Under the pieces are notes generated by a model. The model was not told the DNA's origin. It saw only the letters and a program-made list of their open reading frames with translations, and searched no databases. A DNA stretch of 64,000 nt from positions 1 through 64,000 of the forward strand of contig NZ_LVCF01000046.1 of NCBI RefSeq assembly GCF_001594145.1, given 5' to 3'. Below, piece after piece: positions 47,676 to 55,407 of the stretch (positions are counted from its first letter, which is position 1; every line of letters begins with the position of its first letter). The translations under genes were made by a program, and so were the position numbers. This DNA is from Branchiibius sp. NY16-3462-2. GTDB taxonomy: Bacteria; Actinomycetota; Actinomycetes; Actinomycetales; Dermatophilaceae.

Positions 47676-47923
47676 GCGGTCTGCAACTGGTCGACGAAAT
47701 CCAACACGTCGGACACTGTCTCGATGGAACGCAGGCCCGGAGCGTCGAAGTTGAGTTCTTCGTCCAGCTCGTCCTCGACGCGCAGCGCCAGCTCGGAGAA
47801 GTCCAGCGAGCGGAAGCCGATCTCCGTCAGCAATGTCGAGTCGTCGGCGGGAAGCTGCTTGCCCTGCGCCGAGAGCACCTCCCCCATCAGGGTGCGTACC
47901 TGGTCGCGCGAGAGCGTGGCCAC
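47672..47923 (-). CDS. Dedicated acyl carrier protein
   Basis: 83 residues. The phosphopantetheine attachment is Ser39 in IGFRSLDFSEL; acidic helices (RVEDELDEELNFD) complete the fold. The GTG start follows GGAGG with six-base spacing, the strongest ribosome site in this operon. The GFRSLD motif differs from the DSLD of fatty-acid ACP, consistent with a specialised carrier. It is the first gene of a minus-strand operon (ACP, ligase, SDR, PPTase-GT2, polysialyltransferase-like), divergent from the PseH-like acetyltransferase. Confidence 0.92.
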   Translation of the reverse strand: MATLSRDQVRTLMGEVLSAQGKQLPADDSTLLTEIGFRSLDFSELALRVEDELDEELNFDAPGLRSIETVSDVLDFVDQLQTA

Positions 47924-47959
47924 TTTCAACCTCCGTGGTTGTGTTCGGGAATCACCGAG

Positions 47960-47965
47960 TAGTTT
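47960..47965 (+). promoter_or_regulatory. -10 box TAGTTT of the pseH-like gene
   Basis: TAGTTT lies six bases before the GTG start at 47972 and there is no ribosome site, so the transcript is probably leaderless. The same TAGTTT-N6-GTG arrangement precedes the cytidylyltransferase fusion at 60086, hinting at shared promoter design. It also lies in the short divergent gap to the ACP gene. Confidence 0.5.
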
Positions 47966-47971
47966 AGCGAT

Positions 47972-48484
47972 GTGTTGCGAGCAGCTACGGACGACGACAA
48001 GGACCTGGCGCTGAAGTGGCGCAATCACCCGGTGGTGCGGGCGGTGTCTCTCCAGCAGCAGCCGATCAGCGAGGACGAGCACGCGCAGTACTGGGCCTCG
48101 CTGAAGGACAACCGGCACCGCAAGGTCTACATCTACGAGTTGGACAACACGCCCGCCGGCGTCGTCACCTTCTTCGACATCGACGACGGCTACGCGATGT
48201 GGGGCTACTACCTGGACAACGAGGGCCTCGAAGCCCGAGGACAACTGCTCCCGGCGTGGATCAAGATCCAGCGCGAAGCGGTAAAACTCGCCTTCGGCCC
48301 CACGGACAAGGGCGGCCTGGCGCTGGACGTGCTCGAAGGTGAAGTGCTCGAAGCCAACGAGGCGGTCCGTTCGATGAACAAACGCAACGGTTTCGAGGAG
48401 GTCGGTGTCGACGACGTCGAGATCGACGGCTTGGTCACCGTGGTGCACCGGATCCGGCGATCAGTGCAACCCGGCGACCGCTGA
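47972..48484 (+). CDS. pseH: PseH-like N-acetyltransferase (GNAT)
   Basis: 170 residues. PseH N-acylates the 4-amino group of UDP-4-amino-4,6-dideoxy-L-AltNAc in pseudaminic acid synthesis. The N-terminal RAATDDDKDLALKWRNHPVVR and QPISEDEHAQYWASLK strongly resemble PseH (WRN..R and I..EH motifs). The acetyl-CoA loop is poorly conserved: GLEARGQLLPAWIK is the only candidate, so the acyl donor may differ. The GTG at 47972 is used because of the adjacent -10 box. It is away from the other pse genes but beside the ACP operon. Confidence 0.72.
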   Translation: MLRAATDDDKDLALKWRNHPVVRAVSLQQQPISEDEHAQYWASLKDNRHRKVYIYELDNTPAGVVTFFDIDDGYAMWGYYLDNEGLEARGQLLPAWIKIQREAVKLAFGPTDKGGLALDVLEGEVLEANEAVRSMNKRNGFEEVGVDDVEIDGLVTVVHRIRRSVQPGDR

Positions 48485-48491
48485 GTCGGCG

Positions 48492-48908
48492 TCACTCCCG
48501 TCGCAGGGTCCGGTAGAACGCCACCGAGCACACGGCCCCCGCCGCCAGGACGACCCACGGGCCGGGAGTCATCTGCACCCCGGACTGCGTGACGATCAAG
48601 CCTTGACCGTCGAGCAGGCCACCGTCGCGATAGCCCGCAGCGACTGTCCCCGAGGGTGCGAACCGGCGATCCAGGGTGAGATCCGTGACCGCCCTCGAAC
48701 CATCGGTGCTCACCCAGTCGCCGGTCATGATGCACTGCGTGAACCGTCCAGAGCCCGAACACACCGTCTTGGACGCCGTGTACCTGCCCCACAGCACCGG
48801 CAGGTGCCAATTGATGACGTACGCCGCGACCAGGGCGAAGCAGCCAGCGGCCAGTACCGCCAGAACCGCCAACGCGACGACGCGGGCGAATCGCACCTTG
48901 ATGGCCAC
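48492..48908 (-). CDS. Small membrane protein of unknown function
   Basis: 138 residues with one transmembrane helix near the N-terminus (RVVALAVLAVLAAGCFALVAAYVI) and one near the C-terminus (PWVVLAAGAVCSVAFY). The 75-residue loop between them has two cysteines (CSGSGRFTQC) and is probably extracytoplasmic. No family is recognised. It ends eight bases after the convergent PseH-like gene and shows no link with the glycan genes. Confidence 0.65.
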   Translation of the reverse strand: MAIKVRFARVVALAVLAVLAAGCFALVAAYVINWHLPVLWGRYTASKTVCSGSGRFTQCIMTGDWVSTDGSRAVTDLTLDRRFAPSGTVAAGYRDGGLLDGQGLIVTQSGVQMTPGPWVVLAAGAVCSVAFYRTLRRE

Positions 48909-48964
48909 CCAGTGAGTCTCCGCCTTCGACCTGCGCCGTGACTACACCCAGCCCGTAGCGCTCG

Positions 48965-49501
48965 TCAGTAACCGGTCTGCCCGTCAATCCGCTCCCGCAG
49001 CAGATCCAAGTGCCCCAGGTGCCGCGCGTACTCCTCGATGAGGTGGACCATCACCCACCGCAGGTTCACAGGACGGCCGCGCCGCTGGCCGCGGACCGGA
49101 TCCGCGAGGTCTGTCCAACCAGCCAACAGCCCTCTCGATCGCTCGATTTCGCTCTCATAGGTCGCGACGTCAGCGACGGCAGTGTCCGGCGAAACATCGT
49201 CGAAGTCACCCTCCGTGCTCTCCGGCACGCAGTAGTAGTCCGGCACGTCCTGCTCGTCCATCACCACGACGCGCACCCAGTACGCCTCGACCTCGGTGAG
49301 ATGCCGCACGATCCCGATCGGGCTCATCGCTGACGGCGGTACCGAGCGCTCGCACAGTTGCGTGGCCGTCAAACCCCCGATCTTCAGCAGGACCGTCTGG
49401 CGATACAGATCGAGCCAGTGGTCGAGAACCTCGCGCTCGGAGCCCAGCATCGGGCCGTCGTCGCGAGTGTCTGCGGGGGTGGGTAGCACTTCGTCGCTCA
49501 T
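48965..49501 (-). CDS. DinB/DUF664 family protein
   Basis: 178 residues from ATG 49501 (a GTG one codon earlier is possible). The four-helix DinB-like fold is suggested by the metal-ligand histidines in SPIGIVRHLTEVEAYWVRVVV and HLIEEYARHLGHLDLLRERIDG. DinB/DUF664 proteins bind a metal and may include mycothiol-dependent enzymes; a role in thiol chemistry is possible but not shown. Its neighbours are a LysR regulator and a small membrane protein, both unrelated. Confidence 0.85.
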   Translation of the reverse strand: MSDEVLPTPADTRDDGPMLGSEREVLDHWLDLYRQTVLLKIGGLTATQLCERSVPPSAMSPIGIVRHLTEVEAYWVRVVVMDEQDVPDYYCVPESTEGDFDDVSPDTAVADVATYESEIERSRGLLAGWTDLADPVRGQRRGRPVNLRWVMVHLIEEYARHLGHLDLLRERIDGQTGY

Positions 49502-49528
49502 CACGATCAGCGACTCTTACAGAGCGGG

Positions 49529-50380
49529 TCAGCCGATTCCAGCCAATTTCCGGGCGCTTCGCTGTAGGCGGTCGAGGGCGGCTCGCGTGGCTGAGTGGTC
49601 GTTGGCCGCAACAGCAAACCAGTCGTACGTCGGACTTCCCTTGAGCGGCACAAGCCGAACGCCGGCGGGGACCGGCGTCCCCGCGAGGCTGATCGCGACA
49701 CACTCCCCGGCCGCCACCCAGCGAAGGGGAGTTGTGCTCGAATCTGCCTGCGCGGCGTACGTTCTCGGCTCGATCCCGGCCTCGGCGTAGATCCGGCGTA
49801 ACAGCGCGACCCAGTGTGGCGCGAACGCCTCCCGGGGCAGGTAGTGCACCCGGTCGCCGGTGTCTTTCAGGTCCACCTCGTCGAGCGCGGCTAATGCGTC
49901 ATCTGCGGGTACGGCGAGTGCCAGATTCTCGTGCCCCAACCGGACGGCGGGGCGGCCGGCCTGATCGCCCGTGACAAGCACGTCGACCTGGCCGTCACGG
50001 ACCAATCGGTCCTGCTCGGCCTCACCGGCCCGGATGACCTGCACCGGTCCACCCAGAGCGGCGATAACCCTTGCGGGCACAGCCAGTTCGTCGTCGACGA
50101 CTGCGACCCGCAGCGGCGTGGACCCAGCGAGTGCGGCGACACCGTCGCGCACCGCGGCCAGGGCGCGCTCGGCGTACGGGAGGAACGTCTGCCCGTCGGC
50201 GGTCAACCTCATCCCCTGGGGAACACGGTCGAAAAGCGTTGTGCCGACGACCTTTTCGAGACGCGCGATGCGCGCGGACAACGCTGGCTGGGAGACGTGT
50301 CGCGCACGGGCCGCCGCAACCGTCGTACCCTCCTGCGCCACCGCCAGGAAGTCCTCGAGCAGTTCGAAATCAACGTCCAT
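49529..50380 (-). CDS. LysR-type transcriptional regulator
   Basis: 283 residues from ATG 50380. The N-terminal winged helix (LLEDFLAVAQEGTTVAAARARHVSQPALSARIARLEKVVGTTLFDR) is typical, followed by a substrate-binding region (RVAVVDDELAVPARVI and later strands). It is transcribed away from the PH-like gene pair; regulation of a neighbouring gene is likely in the usual LysR way, but no operator was recognised. Alternative in-frame ATGs lie a few codons upstream (50389, 50392). Confidence 0.85.
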   Translation of the reverse strand: MDVDFELLEDFLAVAQEGTTVAAARARHVSQPALSARIARLEKVVGTTLFDRVPQGMRLTADGQTFLPYAERALAAVRDGVAALAGSTPLRVAVVDDELAVPARVIAALGGPVQVIRAGEAEQDRLVRDGQVDVLVTGDQAGRPAVRLGHENLALAVPADDALAALDEVDLKDTGDRVHYLPREAFAPHWVALLRRIYAEAGIEPRTYAAQADSSTTPLRWVAAGECVAISLAGTPVPAGVRLVPLKGSPTYDWFAVAANDHSATRAALDRLQRSARKLAGIG

Positions 50381-50431
50381 CCCGGCCATCATCCACCCCC
50401 GAGGGTGACCTACCCGGCCTCCAGTCGCGCC

Positions 50432-50860
50432 ATGCTCTGCGTCGTGGGGGAGACAGAATCGCTCGAATACGAGATGGAACGGGCGCAACTTCCGCGATGG
50501 CTAGCGTGGTTAGCCCTGGCCGCGATTGTGCTGAGCTTGGCCTCCCTGGTCGGTCGGTGGTTCACCCAGCACCGTATTTCGATTACCGCGATCGTGTGGA
50601 TCGTGCTCGGCCTGGCGGGGCTCATCTATCAGCGCTTTCTGTCGCGACGACGCGTCCGTTTCCGTGCCGACGCCACCGCCATCCGCCGACCCAGCGTTCT
50701 GCGCGATCTTCAGTGGGCCGATGTGGATCATGTGCTGGCACCCAGCCAATGGTCGGACGGCGCCTTCGTCATGATGCGCAACGGCAGCACCAAACGCACT
50801 GGGTTTCCGCCCGAGTACGCCGAGCGCCTTGCGGCCATCGGCAACAAGCCGCTGAAATGA
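50432..50860 (+). CDS. Small membrane protein with PH-like C-terminus (copy 1)
   Basis: 142 residues. Two hydrophobic segments (LAWLALAAIVLSLASLVGRW and ISITAIVWIVLGLAGLIY) are followed by a soluble domain resembling the low-molecular-weight PH-like fold (RRRVRFRADATAIRRPSVLRDLQWADVDHVL), ending FPPEYAERLAAIGNKPLK. It overlaps the next gene as ATGA. The next protein has the same layout and end motif, so the pair arose by tandem duplication. The start could also be an internal ATG or GTG. Confidence 0.6.
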   Translation: MLCVVGETESLEYEMERAQLPRWLAWLALAAIVLSLASLVGRWFTQHRISITAIVWIVLGLAGLIYQRFLSRRRVRFRADATAIRRPSVLRDLQWADVDHVLAPSQWSDGAFVMMRNGSTKRTGFPPEYAERLAAIGNKPLK

Positions 50861-51267
50861 GCGACGACGCCAGGGAACTGCGGTACACCCGGCAGACACC
50901 CCGCGAGCGGCGGGGCTACTTCACGGTGGCCGGTTCATACGCCGTGCTCGTGGTGGGCATCGTTGTCTACCAACTGGTCCGCGGCCAACCGTTCGAGGAC
51001 GTCGCACCAGAATCGATCTTGTGGCTGATCCTGATCGGCCTGTTCCTGCTGCTGGTGGTCAAGTACCGCGACTCGGCGGGCGTCGCCGACGACAACGGCA
51101 TCCGCGGCTTCGCGCACAAGGACATCCCGTGGCCCGAGGTGGCAGCGATCACCATCCGCGAAGACGCATGTGTTGCCGTCCTGACCGACGAGACCGAGCG
51201 CCGTACCCGCTTCCCCGCCTCCTACGCACAGCAGCTGGCCGACCTGGGCAACAAGCCACTGCGGTGA
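50857..51267 (+). CDS. Small membrane protein with PH-like C-terminus (copy 2)
   Basis: 136 residues. A helix pair (FTVAGSYAVLVVGIVVYQLVRG and SILWLILIGLFLLLVVKY) is followed by a soluble region (ADDNGIRGFAHKDIPWPEVAAITIRED) and the ending FPASYAQQLADLGNKPLR. Layout and final motif match the preceding gene, indicating a tandem paralogue. Function is unknown. The gene ends 81 bases before pseI, with an apparent promoter and ribosome site in the gap. Confidence 0.65.
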   Translation: MSDDARELRYTRQTPRERRGYFTVAGSYAVLVVGIVVYQLVRGQPFEDVAPESILWLILIGLFLLLVVKYRDSAGVADDNGIRGFAHKDIPWPEVAAITIREDACVAVLTDETERRTRFPASYAQQLADLGNKPLR

Positions 51268-51347
51268 CCTGGCCCTATCGGCCCGGCGGATAGGCTGATC
51301 GGCAATCGCAGTTGGACACTGCCGCACCCGTGACGAAGGCTAGGTAC

Positions 51348-52409
51348 ATGAGCACGCAACTCCCCGACATCACGATCGGCAAACACTCCATCGGCCCCGA
51401 CCACGCGCCGTTCATCATTGCCGAGGTCTCCGGCAACCACGACGGATCGCTGGACAAGGCCCTCGACATCGTGCGCATGGTCGCCGACTCCGGCGCCCAG
51501 GCGATCAAGTTGCAGACCTACAAGCCGGACACGATCACGATCGACTCCGACGCCCCCGACTTCCGCCTGTCCGACGGGCACGAACTCTGGGGCGGGCGCA
51601 CCCTGTGGGACCTCTACACCGAGGCACACACCCCGTGGGAATGGCACGAGCCGATCTTCCGGTTGGCCAACGACCTCGGCCTGGTGTGCTTCTCGAGCCC
51701 GTTCGACGCCACCGCGATCGACCTGCTGGAGTCGCTGGACACCCCGGCCTACAAGATCGCCAGCTCTGAGATCGTCGACCTGCCGCTCATCCGGCTCGCA
51801 GCGAGCAAGGGCAAGCCCATCATCATCTCCACCGGCATGGCCTCCATCAGCGAGATCGACGCCGCCGTGACGGCCGCCCGCGAAAGTGGCAACGAGCAGA
51901 TCATCGTGCTCTCCTGCACTGCCGACTACCCCGCCAACCCGGCGGAGTCGAACCTGCGCGGCATCCCGGTCATGCGCGACGCCTTCGATGCGCACATCGG
52001 CCTGTCCGACCACACCCCCGGCATCGGCGCCCCACTGGCCGCCGTCGCGCTCGGCGCGGTGGTCGTCGAGAAGCACGTGACCCTGGCCCGCGAGGGTGGC
52101 GGGGTGGATTCCTCCTTCTCCCTCGAACCCGACGAGCTGGCCGCGCTGGTCCGCGAGTCCGAGGTCGCCTGGCAGTGCCTCGGCCAGGCCCGGATCGGCG
52201 CGAAAGCCGGTGAGCGCGAAGGACTTCGGTTCCGCCGCTCGCTCTACGTCGTCGAGGACGTCAAGGCCGGTGACGTCGTCACTCCGGCCAACGTCCGCTC
52301 GATCCGGCCGGCGCTGGGCCTGGCGCCCGACCTGTTCCGGGTGGTCGAGGGCCGCACCTTCGCCACCGATGTGAAACGCGGTACGGCGTTGTCCTGGGAT
52401 CTGATCTGA
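51348..52409 (+). CDS. pseI: Pseudaminic acid synthase
   Basis: 353 residues. PseI condenses 2,4-diacetamido-2,4,6-trideoxy-L-altrose with phosphoenolpyruvate to give pseudaminic acid. The NeuB-type TIM barrel starts FIIAEVSGNHDGSLDKAL, then AIKLQTYKPDTITID, EAHTPWEWHEPIF (PseI-specific), KIASSEIVDLPLI and GLSDHTPGIGAPLAAVALGAVVVEKHVTL. A C-terminal SAF domain closes with GDVVTPANVRSIRPALGLAP. The EWH segment favours PseI over NeuB or LegI. GAAGG precedes the ATG at normal spacing; the methyltransferase-like gene follows 24 bases after the stop. Confidence 0.93.
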   Translation: MSTQLPDITIGKHSIGPDHAPFIIAEVSGNHDGSLDKALDIVRMVADSGAQAIKLQTYKPDTITIDSDAPDFRLSDGHELWGGRTLWDLYTEAHTPWEWHEPIFRLANDLGLVCFSSPFDATAIDLLESLDTPAYKIASSEIVDLPLIRLAASKGKPIIISTGMASISEIDAAVTAARESGNEQIIVLSCTADYPANPAESNLRGIPVMRDAFDAHIGLSDHTPGIGAPLAAVALGAVVVEKHVTLAREGGGVDSSFSLEPDELAALVRESEVAWQCLGQARIGAKAGEREGLRFRRSLYVVEDVKAGDVVTPANVRSIRPALGLAPDLFRVVEGRTFATDVKRGTALSWDLI

Positions 52410-52433
52410 AAGCGCCCAACTAAGCTGGCCCCC

Positions 52434-54290
52434 ATGACCGAACAGGCTGAGCTCACCGACACTGGCATCCGACAGGACTCCGTCTCCGGGGCAACCGTGA
52501 TCGTCGGTGACATGATCGCCTGGTCCGATCTGCAGGACCTGACCCCTCCGGCGGCCACCGCTGCCGTGATCGAGCGGCTCGTGAGTGCGCGCGTCCCGCA
52601 GAAGGTGCTGCTGGCCGGTCCCCGCGCCGGTCTGCTCCTGCCCCAACTGCCGACGACGTCGCGCATCGACGTTCTCACCCGCTCGCTCGACGACATCCGC
52701 GCCCTGGAGATCCTCGGCGGGATGCACTCGCGGGTGTCCTATTACTGCGGAGGTTTCCTCGATTTCGAACCGGAGCGGGACTACGACCTGATCGTGGCTC
52801 TTGGTGGTCCCCAGCGACTGCTCAGCCCCGATCGCGCCGGACTGACGATCGGCGGGACAATCAGCCGACTCGGTGATGCGCTGACCGCGGACGGTCTGTT
52901 GGTGACCGACCTCGCCAACGAGCTGGGGCTGACCGACCTGGTGCGCGCCGTACCCGACCCGCAGGCCGAGGAGGACGTCTCGTGGTGGATCGGGGCCGAC
53001 GGTTTCAGTACTCGTGCGACCTACGCCCGAGAGCGCGACGGGTTGCTGGCCGCCGCCGGACTGACCTGCCACTCGACGTACGCCGCGCTGCCGGACCTGG
53101 ACGCGCACAACCTGTTGATCGCACGGGACATCGCGACCGACGCCGATCGCGTGGACGCGGTCCGCGCCGTCGCCGCGCAGGTCACCACCCAGGAACTGAG
53201 CGAGCTGCCGATGCTTCGCGATGTGCACGCCACGCTGGACCGGGTGGCCGCCGCGGGCCAACTGGACGACCTGGCCCCTGCCTGGCTGATCGTTGCCGGG
53301 AAGGGCGCACCCGTCGACACGACGTTGCCGGATGCCGTCTACGTCGAGTCCGGGCCTACCCGATGGGCCCAGCGGCTCGTGCTGGACGGCGACTCGCTGA
53401 CCCGCTCCTGGAGCGACGGAGGCCGGGACGCCGACCGCAGTGAGACGGATCTGACCCGGACCCTGCGAGCCGAGTTCCCCGCCGGAGTCACCTTGGAGAC
53501 CCGCCTACGTGCCGCCGCCGCGACCCGCCAGCAGTCGGCGGTCCGGCCCCTTGTCCGCACGTACGCCGAGTGGCTGGCCGATGAGTCCATCTGGACTCCC
53601 GCAACCGCCAGCCACCGGGTCTTTGCCACACCGGACAACGTGCTGGTCGCCGACGACGGCTTAGCGATGCTCGACCAGACCTGGACCCGGGCGGGCATTG
53701 CCTCCGCTGGAGACACCCTCGTGCGCGGCCTGCGGACGTTTGCCACCCGGTTGCTCGCCACCGGTGGCGCGCATCCGTGGCGGGTGGGCGTCACCCCCGA
53801 TGAGCTCACGGTCACGCTGGCCGCCATGGCCGGCTTCTCCGTCACCCCGGCCGACATCGCGCGGGTCGCTGCCACCTCCACGCACATCCGGGCCACCTTG
53901 TTGGGCACGCCGGAGCTGGCCGATGAACTGCTGGAGCTGGATCTGGAAAGCGGTCGGCACGCTCGTGACCTGCCCGCTGCCGACCAGGCCGGTTACCGCG
54001 AACTTCTGACCCGGCTGCGCGCTGTCGCCAGCGAGATGCGCCAGAAGGACGGTCAGATCCTGTGGCTGGAGGGAACGCTGCGGCACCGCGACCGTTACAT
54101 CCGGCGCCTGGAGAAGACGATCGAGACCTACGAGATGACCTTGACCTACAAGGCCGTTGACCTGATGCGTGCGCCGCGCCGGATCGCGACCAACCGGGCC
54201 GTCTCGATGGCCAAGTCGACCGCGGATCAGGTGCTGCCGCCCGGTGCGATGAGCAAGGCCCGCAACCTGGCCAAGCGGCTGGGCGACTAG
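52434..54290 (+). CDS. Methyltransferase-like protein with C-terminal coiled coil
   Basis: 618 residues. The first 230 residues have a Rossmann pattern (KVLLAGPRAGLLLPQLP, DYDLIVALGG, GGTISRLGDALTADGLLVTDLA), like a SAM-dependent methyltransferase though with an altered glycine motif. A middle region (VFATPDNVLVADDGLAMLDQTW) vaguely resembles a kinase catalytic loop, and the C-terminal 120 residues contain a long charged helix (EMRQKDGQILWLEGTLRHRDRYIRRLEKTIETYE). This order recalls WbdD, which caps O-antigen chains; the link is speculative. A TAAGCT box seven bases before the ATG suggests a leaderless start. Confidence 0.55.
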   Translation: MTEQAELTDTGIRQDSVSGATVIVGDMIAWSDLQDLTPPAATAAVIERLVSARVPQKVLLAGPRAGLLLPQLPTTSRIDVLTRSLDDIRALEILGGMHSRVSYYCGGFLDFEPERDYDLIVALGGPQRLLSPDRAGLTIGGTISRLGDALTADGLLVTDLANELGLTDLVRAVPDPQAEEDVSWWIGADGFSTRATYARERDGLLAAAGLTCHSTYAALPDLDAHNLLIARDIATDADRVDAVRAVAAQVTTQELSELPMLRDVHATLDRVAAAGQLDDLAPAWLIVAGKGAPVDTTLPDAVYVESGPTRWAQRLVLDGDSLTRSWSDGGRDADRSETDLTRTLRAEFPAGVTLETRLRAAAATRQQSAVRPLVRTYAEWLADESIWTPATASHRVFATPDNVLVADDGLAMLDQTWTRAGIASAGDTLVRGLRTFATRLLATGGAHPWRVGVTPDELTVTLAAMAGFSVTPADIARVAATSTHIRATLLGTPELADELLELDLESGRHARDLPAADQAGYRELLTRLRAVASEMRQKDGQILWLEGTLRHRDRYIRRLEKTIETYEMTLTYKAVDLMRAPRRIATNRAVSMAKSTADQVLPPGAMSKARNLAKRLGD

Positions 54291-54300
54291 CGCGAAGCAG

Positions 54301-55407
54301 TCAGGCGACCGGCGGCGGCAGCGGCTCGGCGTCGGTGCGCGCCGGCTCGGTAGCAGCGCTGACCTCCGGCTGTTCGGCGGTCTCCGCGGGCGTCTCCGCC
54401 GCCGGAGCCTCTGCCAGCCCGTCGTCGGCGATCTGCTCGTCCACGTCGATGACCAGACCGGCGGTGGGCTCGGCGTCGACGGGAGCGCGGTGCGCGTTGC
54501 TGCGGGCCCGCCGGGACGCGGCGCGGTTGCTGTGCTTCTCCTCCAACGGCGGCGCCGGAGGCGGCGGCAGCGGGTGGGTCAACACATCGCCCCAGCCGAA
54601 GACGTCGATGATCTCCGTCTCGGGCAGCACGTGGTCGAGTCCGAGTTCGTCCGCGGCCACGGTGTACGCGTAGTCACGCGGGACCGAGAACTGGTGCATC
54701 TGCGGCCACATCCGGCGCGGCTTGCTGGCGCCGCCCAGGATCGCGTGGTCGGACTCGAGTTCCATCGGGTCGCCGTAGACCCCGACCTCGTTGCCCGCGG
54801 TCGCCCCGTAGAGCACCGCGCTGCTCATCCGGTTGGAGACCACGCGCTTGTGACGGCGCATCTCGGCCAACTGCCGGTAGAGGAACGCCACGTCGGTGTC
54901 CTGCCAGAGGTACCCGCGCTGGCCGTGCGTGATGACCCGCACCCCAGCCTCTTCGTATTCGCGGCGCACCTCGGGGTTGTCGTACTCGTTCCAGTGCAGA
55001 CACACCGTGATCGGCACATCGCCTTCAGCGGCTTTGATCTCCTCGACGTACTCCGTGTGACTGCCGACGACCTGCTGGCCCTCCCAGCCGTGGAAGGGGT
55101 AGACGATCGTCCCGGTCCGTTCCGGCGCGTTGGCCAGCCACTCGCGCTGCTTCTCCAACTCCAGCAGGTACAGCCAGGGCGCGCCGACGGTCACGTAGTC
55201 GCGCAATCCATCGGCCCAACCGCGCCGGGCGCAGGCCTGCGACCAGACGAATTTGGGGTAGCGCGGCGCGAACACTGTGCCCACGGCGAACCCGTCGTGC
55301 ATGTTCCAGCCGTGCTGCAGGTAACCCCACATCCGCGGCGGCTCCTCGAGACCGACGTAGCGGGCCATGATGTGCGCGTGCCCGTAGAAATGATTTGCGT
55401 GATGCAT
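54301..55407 (-). CDS. Possible surface glycan transferase with Pro/Ala-rich tail
   Basis: 368 residues. The first 290 contain motifs such as MWGYLQHGWNMHDGF, VSNRMSSAVLYGATAGNEVGVYGDPME and FGWGDVLTHPLP, which resemble surface-carbohydrate or GT-B-like transferases, but no family can be named. The remaining 78 residues are an acidic Ala/Pro/Glu-rich tail. The start overlaps pseC as TGATG, so it is the last gene of a pseB-pseC-transferase operon. This context makes it a good candidate for handling pseudaminic acid. It converges with the methyltransferase-like gene, ten bases away. Confidence 0.55.
   Translation of the reverse strand: MHHANHFYGHAHIMARYVGLEEPPRMWGYLQHGWNMHDGFAVGTVFAPRYPKFVWSQACARRGWADGLRDYVTVGAPWLYLLELEKQREWLANAPERTGTIVYPFHGWEGQQVVGSHTEYVEEIKAAEGDVPITVCLHWNEYDNPEVRREYEEAGVRVITHGQRGYLWQDTDVAFLYRQLAEMRRHKRVVSNRMSSAVLYGATAGNEVGVYGDPMELESDHAILGGASKPRRMWPQMHQFSVPRDYAYTVAADELGLDHVLPETEIIDVFGWGDVLTHPLPPPPAPPLEEKHSNRAASRRARSNAHRAPVDAEPTAGLVIDVDEQIADDGLAEAPAAETPAETAEQPEVSAATEPARTDAEPLPPPVA

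Noticed and set aside
51348..52409. Calling this gene a sialic or legionaminic acid synthase (NeuB or LegI)
   Set aside because: The EWH segment and the presence of PseB, PseC and PseG point to PseI; no NeuC or LegB-type gene is present.
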